Positions 46,801 to 59,480 of a stretch of DNA of 64,000 nt are shown piece by piece. The stretch lies in the NCBI GenBank assembly GCA_027559495.1, contig JAMXSV010000008.1, positions 186,001 to 250,000 of the forward strand, in the 5' to 3' direction. This DNA is from Aurifilum marmelostoma. Taxonomy: Eukaryota > Ascomycota > Sordariomycetes > Diaporthales > Cryphonectriaceae. The notes below the pieces were generated by a model. It did no database searches, had not been told where the DNA came from, and worked only from the letters and a program-made list of their open reading frames with translations. The position numbers and the translations under genes were made by a program. Positions within the stretch are counted from its first letter, which is position 1, and each line of letters opens with the position of its first letter.

Positions 46801-47540
46801 TTGAGGCGCCCGACTACAACCAGCCACGGTCACAGCAGCCGCAGCAGCAACAACGTGGAGGCATGTCCCTCCGTGACAACACAAGAGACGGCCCTACGAC
46901 GTTCGGGATCGCATATCACCGTCCTCAGCAGCAGAACAACAGGGCACTGGTGCCACCTCGGAGCGCATCGCCTGACGTGCCAGGTGCTGCGGCCAGCATC
47001 TCCATGCCCAAGAGACGTGGTGGCGGTGCTGGCACGGACAGGGCGGGACTGTCCTCGCAGACAAGGCAGCAAGTGTCGGAACAATACCCATCATCACAAC
47101 ATCGCTTTCCGCTGCAGACGTTCACGCCCTCCCCGGCCTCGCTCTCGGACGCCCTGTACATGACAGGAGGAGGAGGAGGAGGAGCAGGCACAGCGCCGTC
47201 TCCAGACTCGAGGTACGACAGCCCCGATAGCATCGTCAGTCCTCCACCACGCCTGATGATGGGCAGCACCAGCAGCACTGCTACTGCTGCCAGCACTGCC
47301 ACGAGCAGCAACAGCAGCAGCACCCTGCTCGCCAAGAGGGTGGGCGCAGAAAAGGCTGCACAGTTTCAGATTGAGAGGCAGATGATGGCGCAGGCACAAC
47401 AGGCGCAAGGGCGGTGGATGAGACAGCAGCAGCAGCAGCAGGACGAGGGAGTATATGCGCATCTTCCTGCTACGCCGGGGTGGCAACCTCAGCTTACGCC
47501 CAAGAAGAAGGGTGAGGATTTGTATTTGAGTGTGCGGTGA
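43884..47540 (+). CDS. CFEM-domain membrane protein with ~1000-residue low-complexity cytoplasmic tail
   Basis: Exons 43884-44280 and 44497-47540 total 3441 nt, 1146 residues; intron 44281-44496 (216 nt, GTAAGT...GAACAG). A signal peptide (RRLLLLLVQCLAACHVQ...) is followed by a CFEM domain with eight cysteines: IPSCALSC, TSVC, LECLC, ATEC, INEC and, after the splice, EMC. A Ser/Thr-rich stalk and one membrane helix (~AGITSGCVAAVVAATLLAMF) follow, with a basic stop-transfer (CIRRRRGFARMR). The tail is Ser, Pro, Gln and Gly rich with several Gln runs and arginine-serine stretches. CFEM proteins are fungus-specific; some bind heme, others act in adhesion or sensing. The position before CLC, often Asp in heme binders, appears to be Ser-Leu-Glu here, so heme binding is doubtful. 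The architecture suggests a surface sensor. Confidence 0.83.
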
Positions 47541-48997
47541 GCACGTTTTAACGAATGACTTATGTTGATGAGGAAGAGAGCATGAGCATTTTTTTTCCCT
47601 TTTTTTTTCGCCGCTGATGCTTTTTAATTCCTGTCTCATCTACAACGACTTTTCTTTTTCTATGCAAGGCGTTTACATGGACCATGGGTTGGTCCTGGGA
47701 TGAAACGGAAAAGGAGGAGCAATAAAGAGTCTGCAAGAAATCTGTTCATATGAAAGAGCAAGGAAGCAACGAGAATGAAGCTCGACGGCGTTGTGGGAAA
47801 TGGAAAGCGATCTTGTACACAGTATTCTGTGGTTGATCCATCCATCCATCTATTGCATTTACCACCACCCCCCCCCCCCCAACAAAGGCTTTCAACCGTT
47901 GCTCACGGGGGAGAAGAATTAGGGGGGAAACACCTTGTTTAGATACCGCTTTTGCAGCGAAAATGTACTATACTCTTTACTTTTTTATATGATATACATT
48001 ATTACTTCCGTGCATATTGACACGGATAAGAATGGTCAGTCGGCTAGTTGGTCTACTGTTGTTACTTAAAACGGATGTATTGAGTAACTCTCTAGACAGC
48101 CCAGTCGATTTCCCATTCCGTCCCTTCTTGTCGCCTCTGACCTTGTATGTACCCGGTATATTATTTGGCCTCCAATATTCAAGTACTCTAGCAAGACAGG
48201 TCAAGCGGTCCCGGACTAAGACGAGAGGAATGATGTTTTCAATGTATCCTAAGTAAGTCCTTTGATTTTTTTCGACTGTCGAATGGCAAGAAGAATAAGA
48301 CAAAAATATATAAAACGCCTAAACACCTACCAGCTAGGATAACATGCCTTTTGCACCCTCCTAGCCTTGATCTCCCGGCCCGTTCCATGCCCAAGCAATC
48401 TTGCAACGCAATCTCATCAAAGAAGCAGACCGGATGACCACGGCGATGACCCCCCCCCCCAACCCCCCCCTTCTCTCTCTCATCTTCCATGTCGTCTAGA
48501 GCGGTATCTGCCGCGCAGCAACAAAAACACAGATCGAGCCACTCAGGTTGAGGTATAGCGAGGTGAAAGACAAAGAAAGGAGAGGAAACCTCGAGAAAGA
48601 GAGCATCGTCATCATCTCTCTTCACCTCTCCCTCTCTCTTCTTCCCTTCATTGCAGAGATGCAAATGGAGTAGGAAAAAAAAAAAAGAGTTTAATCGTAC
48701 ACAAAATAACAGGGCCACACCAGATAGGCAGCAACGGTCCACGTTCCACTCCCTACGTACCGAAGCCTGCCCTCTTCAAGTCCTTCGCTTCTGGGAGCTT
48801 GGACCAGCCACGGCAGGGCCCGGCCCGGAGATAAAGTCCAGTGTGGTGACCGCCCTGCTCAGAGACATGGACGAGGACTCGTCTGTGGCCGAGTCCGGGC
48901 TCCATACTCGTTGTGGCAGGATGGGCGAGCCGGCCAGAAGGGGCTGCTTGTCGGGTGGGACCATGGGTTCGCTGCCACGCCCACGTGAATGGGCCGC
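47541..48997. other. Convergent 3' intergenic region
   Basis: 1.46 kb between the CFEM gene and CDC50. C-runs at 47868-47880 and 48450-48472. No gene recognised. Confidence 0.5.
47721..47726 (+). promoter_or_regulatory. Candidate poly(A) signal of CFEM gene
   Basis: AATAAA 180 bases past the stop codon. Plausible but unproven. Confidence 0.3.
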
Positions 48998-50784
48998 CTA
49001 GGCCTGACCTTGTGGTCCGAGGTCGCGTCCCGTGGCCATGGCTGTAGATGGGCCGCCTGGCTTAGATGCCGGTGCATTGTTCCAAGAAAGATATGTGTGG
49101 TCGCCGAGTTTTCTAAGGTGTTTGTCAGCACATGTCTGGGATAGCATTTATATGTAATGCGCAGGGGACCGCCACGAACCTTGGCTTGAGCAGGTGGGTC
49201 ACCGTGAACAACACGCCGAGGAGGATACATATTCCACCGACGACGACGTATGCGATGCCCAGGAAGGGGTTGCGGCCGCCCATGACCGTCCGGGTGCTGA
49301 TGACGATCGACTTGGTGCCCTTGTATATGTCCGCCGGGAACCCTGTATTTTTTCCCCCTCCCGTCAGTTCATCTCGCACACTGCAGTGGGTTGATTGATG
49401 GCTGGATGCATGGGTTACTCACAGTTGGTGATCTCGACCTGATATAGTCCCTTGGTAAGCGTGTCATCGTCGTTTCTCATGTACAGCTTGCTGAAATCTG
49501 GCAGGGCCGCAGTACGCATCCACACAATAAAGTGTTCATCCGTAGCGATGTTGGGCGGGGGGTTGCTCGATGTGTAGTTGTTGGGATACCGCACCGCCCA
49601 ATTCGGCGGAACAGCCACGGTGGACAGATCAATGTCAGACGGGATGTTCTTGTACAGAGACTTGTCCGAGTCCCAGGCGATGCCCTTCTCCGACATGGTG
49701 TAGTTGTTGCCGCTGGAGCCAACAGCTGTCAGGTTCGAGAAGGTGTCGTTGAAGATGGAGTTGGCGATGAGCCCGCACGGGTAGTAGGGCAGTCCGTCGG
49801 TGTCCTTCTCGAGCGGCTCGCAGTCGGAGCTGATGCCCTTGTTGACGTGACCGCTCTTGGCGATCAGCTGGTTGGCATCGAAGCTCTGGACGTAGCGGCG
49901 GTGGTTCTGGTAGAAGTTTGTGAGCTGGTAGTAGAACAGGACCGGCGGGGTCATGTCCTCGGGGATCTGGAACTGCACGATGCAGTTCTGGGTGGTGTTT
50001 GTGACGCCATCAAAGGTGACATTGATCGGCTCCTGGCGCCACTGGATCGTAAGGTCGGTCTTGTTCTTGAACTGGGACGAGATGTACTTGGAGGGGACGG
50101 AGCTGAAGTCGGTGCTGTTGGGTGCCTCGGCTGTGCACTTGGTGTAGTCAATCACAAGCTCTTGCACCTGTCATCGTCGTCTCCACCGTCAGCAGCAGCT
50201 CGTCAGCGCAGCGGGCAGCTGGGGTCTGGGCAGCAACTTGCCTGGGCGCTTGCGTAGAGGAGCAGACCTCCTATGGGCGCGAAGATGATGCCGATCGAGA
50301 AGAACAAGGGGAGCACGGTTTTGGGTGTCAGGATGGGCCTGTGGACAATCACAGTGTCAGCAGATCCGTGGTATCGCTGTGTCCCTCCCCTCACCCTACA
50401 AGAAAAGGCGGTCACTGCTTACTGCCATGCCTTCAACCGTTGCTGTCGAAATGCCGTGTCTGTTTCGTAATGCGACAATCAGCCATCCTGTGCGAGAGAT
50501 TTGCGCGTTGCTGCATTTCACCCTCCCATGTTGATCCAGCCAGCCAGCCAGCACTGTCGCTAGTCCCCAGCCCTCTTTGCTATCCATCTCCTTCATCTCG
50601 GAGGACCGTGCGACCCGGCTGCCGTGTGTCGTAGCGCACCACCGCGCCGGTACGGAACGAGGGTTGGTAGATGCGTGTTGAACTCACTCGCTGGCCTGCG
50701 GCTCTTCTTCTTCTCTGTGGTCTTGCTCCCTGACTCCTGCGAGGCAATAGAGTCGGTATGACCGATCCTCGGCGAATCGGCCAT
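48998..50784 (-). CDS. CDC50/LEM3-family P4-ATPase (lipid flippase) subunit
   Basis: Exons: 50784-50688, 50459-50423, 50338-50242, 50167-49423, 49342-49180 and 49112-48998, totalling 1254 nt, 417 residues, all junctions in frame. TM1 is ~51-75 (TVLPLFFSIGIIFAPIGGLL) and TM2 ~348-370 (FLGIAYVVVGGICILLGVLF). The ectodomain between them carries family blocks YYQLTNFYQNHRRYVQS, DCEPLEKD, YYPCGLIANSIFND and WAVRYPNNYTSSNPP, with Cys residues and N-glycosylation sites. The tail KPRKLGDHTYLSWNNAPAS is typical. Family role: obligate partner of Drs2/Dnf-type flippases for ER exit and phospholipid transport. Intron 3 (50168-50241) uses a GC donor, CAG|GCAAGT. Intron 1 is 228 nt. Which paralog (Cdc50, Lem3 or Crf1) cannot be fixed. 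Confidence 0.93.
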
Positions 50785-53700
50785 TGTAACTGTATTGTCT
50801 GGTGGTCGTGAATCGCGCAACAAAGGCAGGGCGCGGCGAGGCGAGGTCCCAAAGAGAGGCAAGGGGTGTATGGAGGGAGAGAGACGAAGAGAGTGGACAA
50901 AGCAAGCCGGGGGGCTCCTCGGTAATGACGACGACGGGGGAAGGACGGAAGGTCGGGTTGGCCGTGTCGGATCGAATCGAGAGGGATGATGAGCCCGTCA
51001 GTCCGTCCGTCAGTCAATGGATTAATCAATCAATGGGTCAGATTGATGGGTTTAGGGTAGTCAGTAGTGGTGGCGGCGGTGGTGGTGGTAGTAGTCGTAT
51101 TGGTACGCGCGCGCAGGGACTGTGACATTTGGAACGAGAGCCCACTCTTTCGGGCTGGCATCGACGGAGTCCACGGAGAGTGCGGCGTTGGGTTTACTAG
51201 TGAGTGGTAGGAACGGGCTTGTGGATGGGTCCCTTATTTGCCAGGGTGTGTCCTGGAATAGCTGCTGAAGCCTGAGAGAGAGAGCAAAGAGGAGCAGAAT
51301 TGCGCGCGGGAGGAGGATCCCGAGGCGAGGAGGCGACGTTAGCAAGGCTACGGTGGGCTGGCCCAGCTCCCTAACGAGGCGCAGCCATTGGAAGGAGGGA
51401 TTGGGGGCCTGAGGGCCCTCTGCACTCCTGTTTACATAACCACCACCAGCACCTTTTGTTAGGCTACAGTCCTTTACATAGAAACTCGGGTGTGCTGACT
51501 AACTATGGGACACTGCAAGCCCAGACGGCCTTTGTGGCAAGCGATGGCATCATTATGCCATTCCACTGACCTGGGTATCTCCAGTCATTTACCTTTACCA
51601 TGTTGAATATTGGTGTGATTGATTTCCTGCTCTTCTTTTCACACGCGGCCGTTCTTTTATCTTGAAATTTTGGAATGGGGGAAGGGGCCCCAAAAGGGGA
51701 GGGGGGTAGCATGTAGACTATATGAGCCATCATCATAGTACCTTCACTATAACTGGACATGATCTTGGCAGTGTGTACTATACAGAATTACATGGTGCAA
51801 ATGGTCTCTAGCCGAGACAGTACAAAAACAGCCTCCGACAGCAGTGGTCTGCAGCTTGCACAGTAGATGCATCATATTGAATCGACTAAACCTGGTTGGG
51901 GGCCAGTAGTGAGATTCCATGTCTCCGACAAAACTTTGGCACAGCCAATCTGGCGAGCTGCTCCGAGTCAAGAGTCAGCGTCATCAGTAGTACTTGATCA
52001 CGGCTGCTGACTTTGGGCGATCCGCAGTGCATCTTGCAATGAAGAACACATCAACGGACAGGCCGAGTCTCACAGTCTTACTCACCGTCAGCTGTCAGGT
52101 CGTACCTCATGTGTGTGTGTTTGTGTGTATTAGTGACAGCTGTGCATGGAGAGCACCAGCCCATCTCTTGCCGGTAGACACACAAAGACTCGTACATACA
52201 TGTCAACAAGGTACATACTGATGGGGAGATGCACAATGACGGCGATGTCCTTAAGCGTGTAATAGCCAAGACCTTATCACATCATCTCAAACAGCATGAC
52301 AAACACCTTTGCCTTTGACTGGTCGAGCGGTGGCCCCCTGCAGGAATGACTACCCAGAGGGACTTGTCAGACCCTGCAGAAGAAAAGAAAAGGAAGGCAA
52401 AAAAGAAAGAAGGAAAAAAAAAGTTGGAAGGAAAAAGCAAAAAAAGGGGCTGCACATATGTCTGGATCAGTTGTTGTCTGCGTGTGTGGGTGGGTGGATC
52501 AACCTGACGCACGCCCGGCTAAGCTTTCAAACTACCTTAGTAAATGTCATATGATGTACCATGGCATCGATTGTACAAGCAGCCACTTGCCACTTGACTG
52601 GGCAGAGCAGACAAAAGCAACTGAGGGGCAAGGAAAGAAGAAGGGGGGGGGGGGGATAAGAAAATAAGAGCAGGGCAGGGCAGGCCCAAGGGGCAGATGG
52701 TGCCCTTTCGGAAATGCCCACAAGCCACGAGGGTGACGACGAGTGGGGATATCTTCTTTTGCCTTTTCTTCTCTGGATGGCGTGGATATTCAAGATTACG
52801 CACGAGAAAGATGAAGATCAAAAGGTCACATTCGGTGAGTGACGCGGTTGGGGCCAGGAGAAACGGCAGCAGCTGCAACAGAAGCAGACGAAGAAGGTTC
52901 CAAAGTGGCCCCCAGACCACAGCAAGAAGGGATCAGGGGATGTGGCGCGGGCTACCTTCTGTTCCGTGCGCCCTTTTCCTCTCCTCTTTTTCTTTTTTTC
53001 TTTTTCTTTTTTTCCTTCTAGAAGGCTTCGACCGCCGAGGACAGGGGCACGGAACCACAAAAATCACAGGGGGCACAAAGGCGACAGGGGACCGGCAGAG
53101 GGAGCCTTGGAAGGCCAAGAGAGGGGTGACGGGCTGCTAGAGTTACTCAGTAGAAGGGGGAGAAAGGAGGGAACGGTTCACAATGTGGCCTCTGCTCCCC
53201 GCGGGTGACAAGGCCCTGGCGCCGTCTTGATTGAACCCCCGGGTATTCCCCTAACAGCACCCAAACCCTGTCCAGATGTTCCTCTGCCCTGTGTCCTGCC
53301 TCGCCCGCTGCCTGTTGCAAGGGAGCCCGCTGATGACGAGCTACTGCAGTACCGTTCTTCCCCACCCGTCCCGGGAAGAGCGAAGAGGCAAGGCCAGAGC
53401 TTCCCCCCCCCACCCCAGTCCAGTCCACCCAGACTTGACACTGACGCTCATCTCCTGTCTCTTGTCATTTGAATTGCGACTCCTCAAACCTTCACAACAC
53501 TCAGGCCCTTCCGACTAGACCCAGGCCCTGGACGTCCGGCTTCATCCAGCTCGATTCCCCAGTCTCGCTTATTTTACTCTAGGTTCCGCGGAGTGGTCCG
53601 TAGTGGCACAGTGTCGACCAAACAAGCCATCAATCCGCCGTACGCTCAATGACAGCCATCCCTGCCGCGTCCTGACCTTGTGTGTCCGCCGCCCTCCTCC

Positions 53701-54059
53701 TCTCTTGGCCTGGGGGGTCTCTCTTGGGGTCATCGCCGGGAACAGCAACAGGACGGACAGGAACAGAGAGAACCAAGACAAGCTCTCAGCCGCCGGCTGC
53801 CCTTAGCTCTACCCGAGACAAGACCTCCTCCTCCCTTCCTCCCTTGCGCTGCTGCTTCTGCTGCTGCTGCACCTCTTCGTCCTCCTCGACGCCCGCCCGT
53901 TTCTTCGTCCTCGTCCCCATCGACTTCTTCCTCGTCCTCGTCCTCCTGCTACACCACCACCGACACCACCACCGACAGCTGACCATCCTCACCAGGGCTT
54001 GTGCTCGTCCCCCTTCTGAATAGCTTCTTAATCCTCATCTAGTGTGCCCCGCCTCGTCA

Positions 54060-54094
<35 letters not shown>

Positions 54095-55076
54095 AATCAT
54101 ACACACCGCAGGGTCGATCAGCTTTGTTAGGCCCTTGTTGGTCGTCGTCTCCGTACCCAGAGTCTGATCTCGGTGGCCGCACGGTGTCTCCGATATTGGA
54201 CTGATTAACTACTATTCCTGGCTTGATTACGATCCGTATCCTCGTCGCTCCCACGTTGCCTCCCATCGATCCATATTAAAACCCACCACCTCCTCGCCTT
54301 CTTCGAAGCCTATCGCTCCTGATCTTCTTCTCCCAACTTCAGACTCTATCCGGTAAGTCCAGTCTCTTGTTCAGCTGCTGTCATTTCTGTCACCACCGCC
54401 ACCACAGCCACACGATCGGTCCCCTCTGCTCACCTCCTGCTCCTCTTCCCCTGAGCTGCTTGCGACCGGTTACTCCGTGTCGAAACACATCTACACCTCC
54501 TCTCATTGTCTCGTGATCAGAATGCGCTATGGTGACCGCAGTCTGTCCTGTGGGTGAAAACCTTACGTATCACCTCGGGCTGCTGCGGCGCCTCCAGCTT
54601 CTGAAATTGCTTTATTATTTCTTTGACCAGCACTAAAATCCCCCCCCCCCCCCTTCACCCCTCCCCTGCTCCGGTCGGAGATGTTTCAATTTCCTTACAC
54701 CCCCCCCCCCCTACCTAGTTCTCAAGGGTCCATACAAGAGTACGTCCATGCTAATATCAAAGCAGGCCTTGTCGCAGAAGAGGAAACAAAAAGACGGTCC
54801 TTGAGCCAGTCCCAAGGTACTTAAACAAGCCTGTGTTCGCTTGCCACGCTCGTTACATGTTATACAATTTTTAATATTGCTTCCTCATTTCTTCGCTCCC
54901 ACCACACCTTGCATACACCTCTATGCACACATACATAACATACATATCTTTTTATTACTAGCACACCGACAGTACCACAAGACGGTTGTTTCCTTCTTCA
55001 GGCGACTTGCAATTCTTCCTTTTTCTCTGGCATTTAATTGTTTTCTACGCCTTCACATAATCTGCTTGTCTGCCAG
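50785..55076. other. 4.3 kb spacer upstream of CDC50 and PKA regulatory subunit
   Basis: No supported gene. The right half is C/T-rich with a CA repeat (54061-54093), long C-runs (54640-54653 and 54701-54711) and GTAAGT-like donors (e.g. 54353), consistent with a long, possibly spliced 5' leader of the PKA subunit gene. G-runs occur at 52646-52655. Confidence 0.5.
54061..54093. repeat. (CA)n microsatellite
   Basis: ACACAT followed by about eleven CA units. Confidence 0.75.
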
Positions 55077-56571
55077 ATGTACACCATGGCCTTACCGGTT
55101 GCTTACACGCGGGAGATACAGGATCTCAACAGCCAAGTGCTACGATCCAACCCACGAGACATCCTTCAGTTCTGCGCCGACTTCTTCGCCACGCGGTTGG
55201 CAGCCGAGCGAATCAAGTTGTTGTCCGAGGGTGCCCCCAACAAACGGCTCAAGCTAGCCAACAGTCGACCCCAGGCCATGTCCTCGAGCAGCTTCACGAG
55301 CCCCTTTGGGGTCAACTCCAACCCCTTCGGCTCCTCCAACGACGGCGGCATGATGCAGAAGGTCATCGAAGAGGAGGAGGGTGACCTCATCACATCGCCC
55401 ACCACGGGCAGCTTCAACAGCATGAGGACCACGTCCTTCTTCAGCGGCCCCTTTGGCGGCTTCGACGGCGGCCATGAGCCTCCTACCGGCCTGCGGAGCC
55501 CACCCAACACCGACAACTTTCCCGCCCAGTACAACTTTGGCCGTCGAACATCCGTCTCTGCCGAGTCTCTGAAGCCTACCGCCGAGCACAACGACAACTG
55601 GCAGCCGCCCGTGTTCCCCAAGTCGAGGGAGCAGCTGGAGAGGCTGACGAGCTCCATTTCCGAGAACTTCCTGTTCAAGCACATGGATGAGGAGCAGAGG
55701 GGTCAGGTCCTCAGCGCTATGCAGGAGAAGCCCATCCCCGCAAAGGGAATCAAGGTACGTCGGTCTCGGTGTGGACGCAGCTACACACACACATAGAGAG
55801 AGAGAGAGACACATGGGCATCGTTGGTGCAGCTCAAGACTGACAGATTTGGTAATTACAGGTCATCACCCAGGGAGACGCCGGAGATTACTTCTACGTCG
55901 TTGAGAAGGGCAGCTTCCAGGTTTACGTCAACCAGGCCGGGGCTATGAGGCCTGGCGCTGATGGCATGGGCAGCCAGGTCGGCACTATCGAGGCTGGCGG
56001 TTCGTTTGGCGAGCTGGCCCTGATGTACAACGCCCCCCGTGCCGCCACCGTGGTGTCCGCCGAAGCGCACTGCGTCCTCTGGGCTCTCGACCGCCTGACC
56101 TTCCGCCGGATTCTGATGGAGTCGACCTTCCAGCGCCGCCGCATGTACGAGAACTTCCTCGAGGAGGTGCCTCTGCTCAAGAGCCTCACGCCGTACGAAA
56201 GATCCAAGATCGCCGACGCCCTCGAGACACAGAAGTACCCGCCCGGGACGGTCATCATCCGGGAGGGCGACCCAGGCTACGACTTCTTCCTTCTCGAGAG
56301 CGGCGAGTGCGATGCGTACAAGGATGGGCTCCACAAGGAGCGCATCAACCTCAGGCACTACACCAAGGGCGACTTCTTTGGAGAGCTGGCGCTCCTCAAC
56401 GACGCGCCGCGTGCCGCCACCGTCATCAGCTCGACAGAGGTCAAGGTTGCCAAGCTGGGCAAGAACGCCTTCCAGCGCCTGCTAGGACCCGTGGAGAGCA
56501 TTATGAGGAGAACAAAATACGAGGATGTCAAATCTGGGGTTGAGGATGTAGATCCCCTGGCGTCGGCATAG
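55077..56571 (+). CDS. cAMP-dependent protein kinase regulatory subunit
   Basis: Exons 55077-55754 and 55861-56571 give 462 residues; intron 55755-55860 joins KGIK to VITQGDAG. N-terminal docking/dimerisation region (YTREIQDLNSQVLRSNPRDI, CADFFATRL), a Ser/Gly/Pro linker, and the inhibitor site RRTSVS near residue 155, whose Ser makes it a phosphorylatable (type II-like) pseudosubstrate. Two cyclic-nucleotide-binding domains follow, with phosphate-binding cassettes FGELALMYNAPRAATV (~275) and FGELALLNDAPRAATV (~397), both retaining the Glu and Arg that hold cAMP. It binds and inhibits PKA catalytic subunits until cAMP rises. MYTM at 55077 and MALP at 55086 are both possible starts; the sequence before 55077 looks like a pyrimidine-rich 3' splice site, so a 5' UTR intron may end there. 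Confidence 0.95.
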
Positions 56572-57540
56572 ACAAGCACCAGTGAGTACCGAGGGGAATT
56601 TTTTGTGAAAGGGAAAGGGGCGGAAGGTGGGGGTCTAAAGGCCGGAGGGCGGAGGGAAAGGCAAATCAACTCGCATGGAATTCAGGGCGCGGAAAGGACC
56701 TGGAATGGCGTTCAAGGGTATAATCATCATCATTATCATCACCATCATCATTTTCTCTCTCTCTCTCTTCACCTCTTCCTTCGCTTGTCTGTTTATTATA
56801 TAAGGAGAAGGACGCACTCATCATCGATACCTATACTGCGGGAGAAAAAGAAAAAAGACCTAACAATACGACAATATTCTTTATACGTGTACGTCTGTTG
56901 TGTGTGTTGAACATATATTTGTATGGTGAAGACGTCTAAACTATTGGAAGCCTTTTCATTCTTCAAAGATGTGATACTGATGTTCTACAAGCTTGAAATT
57001 CTTCTGATAATTATATGACCATTTCTTTGGATTGGAGATAAGGACATGTATGCTTCCGCCTTCGAGCAATACTTCTCGATTGAGTTCCAAGTCGGGTTTT
57101 CCATTGCCCTGAGCGGCTGACACAGGCTCAGCAGCTATTTGATAGTCAAGCTCTAGGAGGCGGGCACACAGGCGCTCACACAGAGCAACAAGAGAGGGGA
57201 GATTCTTTCAGGGGGGGGGAGGGAGAGCCACCCGTACCCAGATACACGAAGAGACACACAGGCCCCGTCGATCGTTTGCGCGTGCGTGGCGCATGTGCCA
57301 AATGAGCCTGCCGTGACCTGACCTGGGGCGAACTGATCGTGGCGCGAGCCTCCTCCTCTGTCCGCCTGCTGATCCTTTCTATGTCCAGCAGTCATCCCGC
57401 AGCAAGAGATAGCCGGAGCCAAGCACCCCTCTCTCTTTCTGTCTCTCATATTCCGCTTTTCAAAATAATAGCAAATGCCTCCTCCCCGTAAGAAAATAAG
57501 TTTTTCAGTCAGACCCCAGAAAAAAAAAGAACTGTCCCCT
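56572..57540. other. Convergent 3' intergenic region
   Basis: This lies between the PKA subunit gene and the SPF27 gene. ATCATC trinucleotides at about 56720-56752 and a CT run at 56753-56768. No gene recognised. Confidence 0.5.
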
Positions 57541-58340
57541 TCAACCCATCCGTCCGACGCGGTCCCTCTCCCTCTCCAGCACCTCTCTCCTCACGCCCTC
57601 GGCGGCAACCTCTGCCTCGAGAACCCGCCCAACCCCACGCCGCCACGTCTCGTCCAGCCCGCGCACCTCGCCGGCGGCCTCGGCCTGCACCCGCTGGCGG
57701 CGGACGGTGAGCAGGTCGATCTCGCGGCGGGTGGCGGCCAGCTCGCGCTCGACGGCGCGCAGCTCGGACTCGAGCTGCCAGTTGCCGACGAGCCAGGCGT
57801 TCTTGCCGTGGGTGTCGAGGAGGGCGAGGTGCTGGCGGCGGCTGGTGAGGTAGGACATGGCCGTGTAGGCCTGGGTGAGGGCGGGCTCGAGGTCGTCTGG
57901 GGAGAGGGAGGCGGCGGCGGTGTCTAGCTCGGGGGCCTCGTAGCGGCTGAGGTCGATGGCGCGGAGGGGCTGGGGCTGGAGAGGATTCTGGTGGGAGGCG
58001 ATGCGGTCTGTCTCTGCTGTCATGAGAGGGGTGAAGGTGGGCTGGATGGGAGGCGGGAGGAGGGCGTGGTGAGGGTCGTCGCGGTGCGAGGAGCGCTCCA
58101 TTGCTATGAGGGCCTCGGCGGCGGCACGCTCGGCTGGGGTGGGCTCTTGGTCGATGTCTGGCGAGAGGCGAAAGAGAAAAGAGAGGAGGTGGTCAGTTAG
58201 ATTGTTGGGGAAGGACGAGGGGTGTAATTCATGAGTAGGAACTACGAGGAAGGGAGGAGTTGAAGGAACATGAAGCGTGATATGGGACAAGGTGGTTGCT
58301 CACAGGGCAGAGATTCGTGGACTGTCGTTATGGAAGGCAT
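57541..58340 (-). CDS. Pre-mRNA-splicing factor SPF27 (BCAS2/Cwf7)
   Basis: Exons 58340-58304 and 58157-57541 give 654 nt, 217 residues; intron 58158-58303 (146 nt) joins HESLP to YIDQEPTPAE. The start MPSITTVHESLPYID matches the family signature around the LPYxD motif. The rest is helical: APELDTAAASLSPDDLEPAL, AYTAMSYLTSRRQHLALL, and a long C-terminal coiled coil rich in Glu, Arg and Leu. Family role: small core subunit of the Prp19/NineTeen complex that stabilises activated spliceosomes. The length fits the family (~210-225). Confidence 0.9.
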
Positions 58341-59480
58341 TGTGGTGGGTATTTTTGGAGAGGTTTCCCCCTCGTCGGATGGGTGTGGTAGTTTTTGATG
58401 CTGTTTTGACTTGGTTGACGAGAATAGTCTTCTGCTGAGCCGGGCGGGGGGGGGGTGGTTTTGTTTCTCTCTTTTTCCGTCTTCCAATTGTTTGTTTCTG
58501 TTTGCCTGTTGGAGTGTTGGAGGTGGTGATGGTGGTTAGGAAGTGGATTGTATTTGATGGGAGAGGTGGGCGTCTGGTCTAGGATCGTGGTGTGGTGGTG
58601 ATTGTTGCTGCTGTTGTTGAAGTTTTTCACACGAGGGGAGGAGGAGAGGAGGAGGAGGCTGCTGCTGAGGTAAGGGAATGGAAATGTGAATGGCTGCGTG
58701 AATGCAACTCTAAAAATTTCAGTCATCAAGAACAGACAGGGAGGGTCCTCTGAACCTTGCTGGGACCGCCGGGATGGGTGGGGCCAAGGGCTGCTGGCTT
58801 GCAACAGAAGGGGGGGGAGGGGCCCCCGTTTAGGGGATCGACCATTGAAAGCTGGACGCTGAATGCCCGTTAGCTGCAGGTACTCTGCACACTCTTAGCA
58901 CATGACTACTATGTACAGCAGTACCATAGTGCAGTTGAATGGGTAGCACGGGTAGGTAGTTAGTGCCCTGTGCCGCCGTGTCAGCGACCTGCGCTGTACG
59001 AATCGGCGAGATTCCCAGGCACATGCCGCAGCGTGCCGCCAGTAACAGGGTAGCCCTGTCTGCTGCAGGATCCTTGCCCTGGCTGGTTGGCACCCACTGC
59101 TGAGTTGTGCTGAGGGGTTACTTGGTATTCGCCTCGCAGCACCAACAGCCAGCACAGCACCCGCGACAACAAGCTATGACCGCATCGTGCTGCTAGACGT
59201 TTGGGGGGGGGGGGGGGGGGCGTCTGACCTCTCCCATCCAATCCCTAACGCCTTCGTCTTCGCTCTCCCTTTCTCAACTGTCGTTCTTGTTCTGTTGTCC
59301 ATGTGCCCAGAGAACTGTCACCGACAGGCATGATGACTGGCTCATATTTTTCAAACCATTGTTGATCACTCTTGGATATTGTATTGATACCAGCTGCTTC
59401 TTCTCTTCTATTTCCTCTTCCTTTCTAAACCTTATCAAACCTGCGTCACGGATAAGCGGGAGGAGACCCATACTCCGAAT
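58341..59480. other. Divergent promoter SPF27 / neutral ceramidase
   Basis: 1.1 kb without a gene. It contains a GTACTGCTGTAC-type element near 58903-58935 and a G-run at 59203-59220. The ~90 bases before 59481 form the ceramidase leader. Confidence 0.5.
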
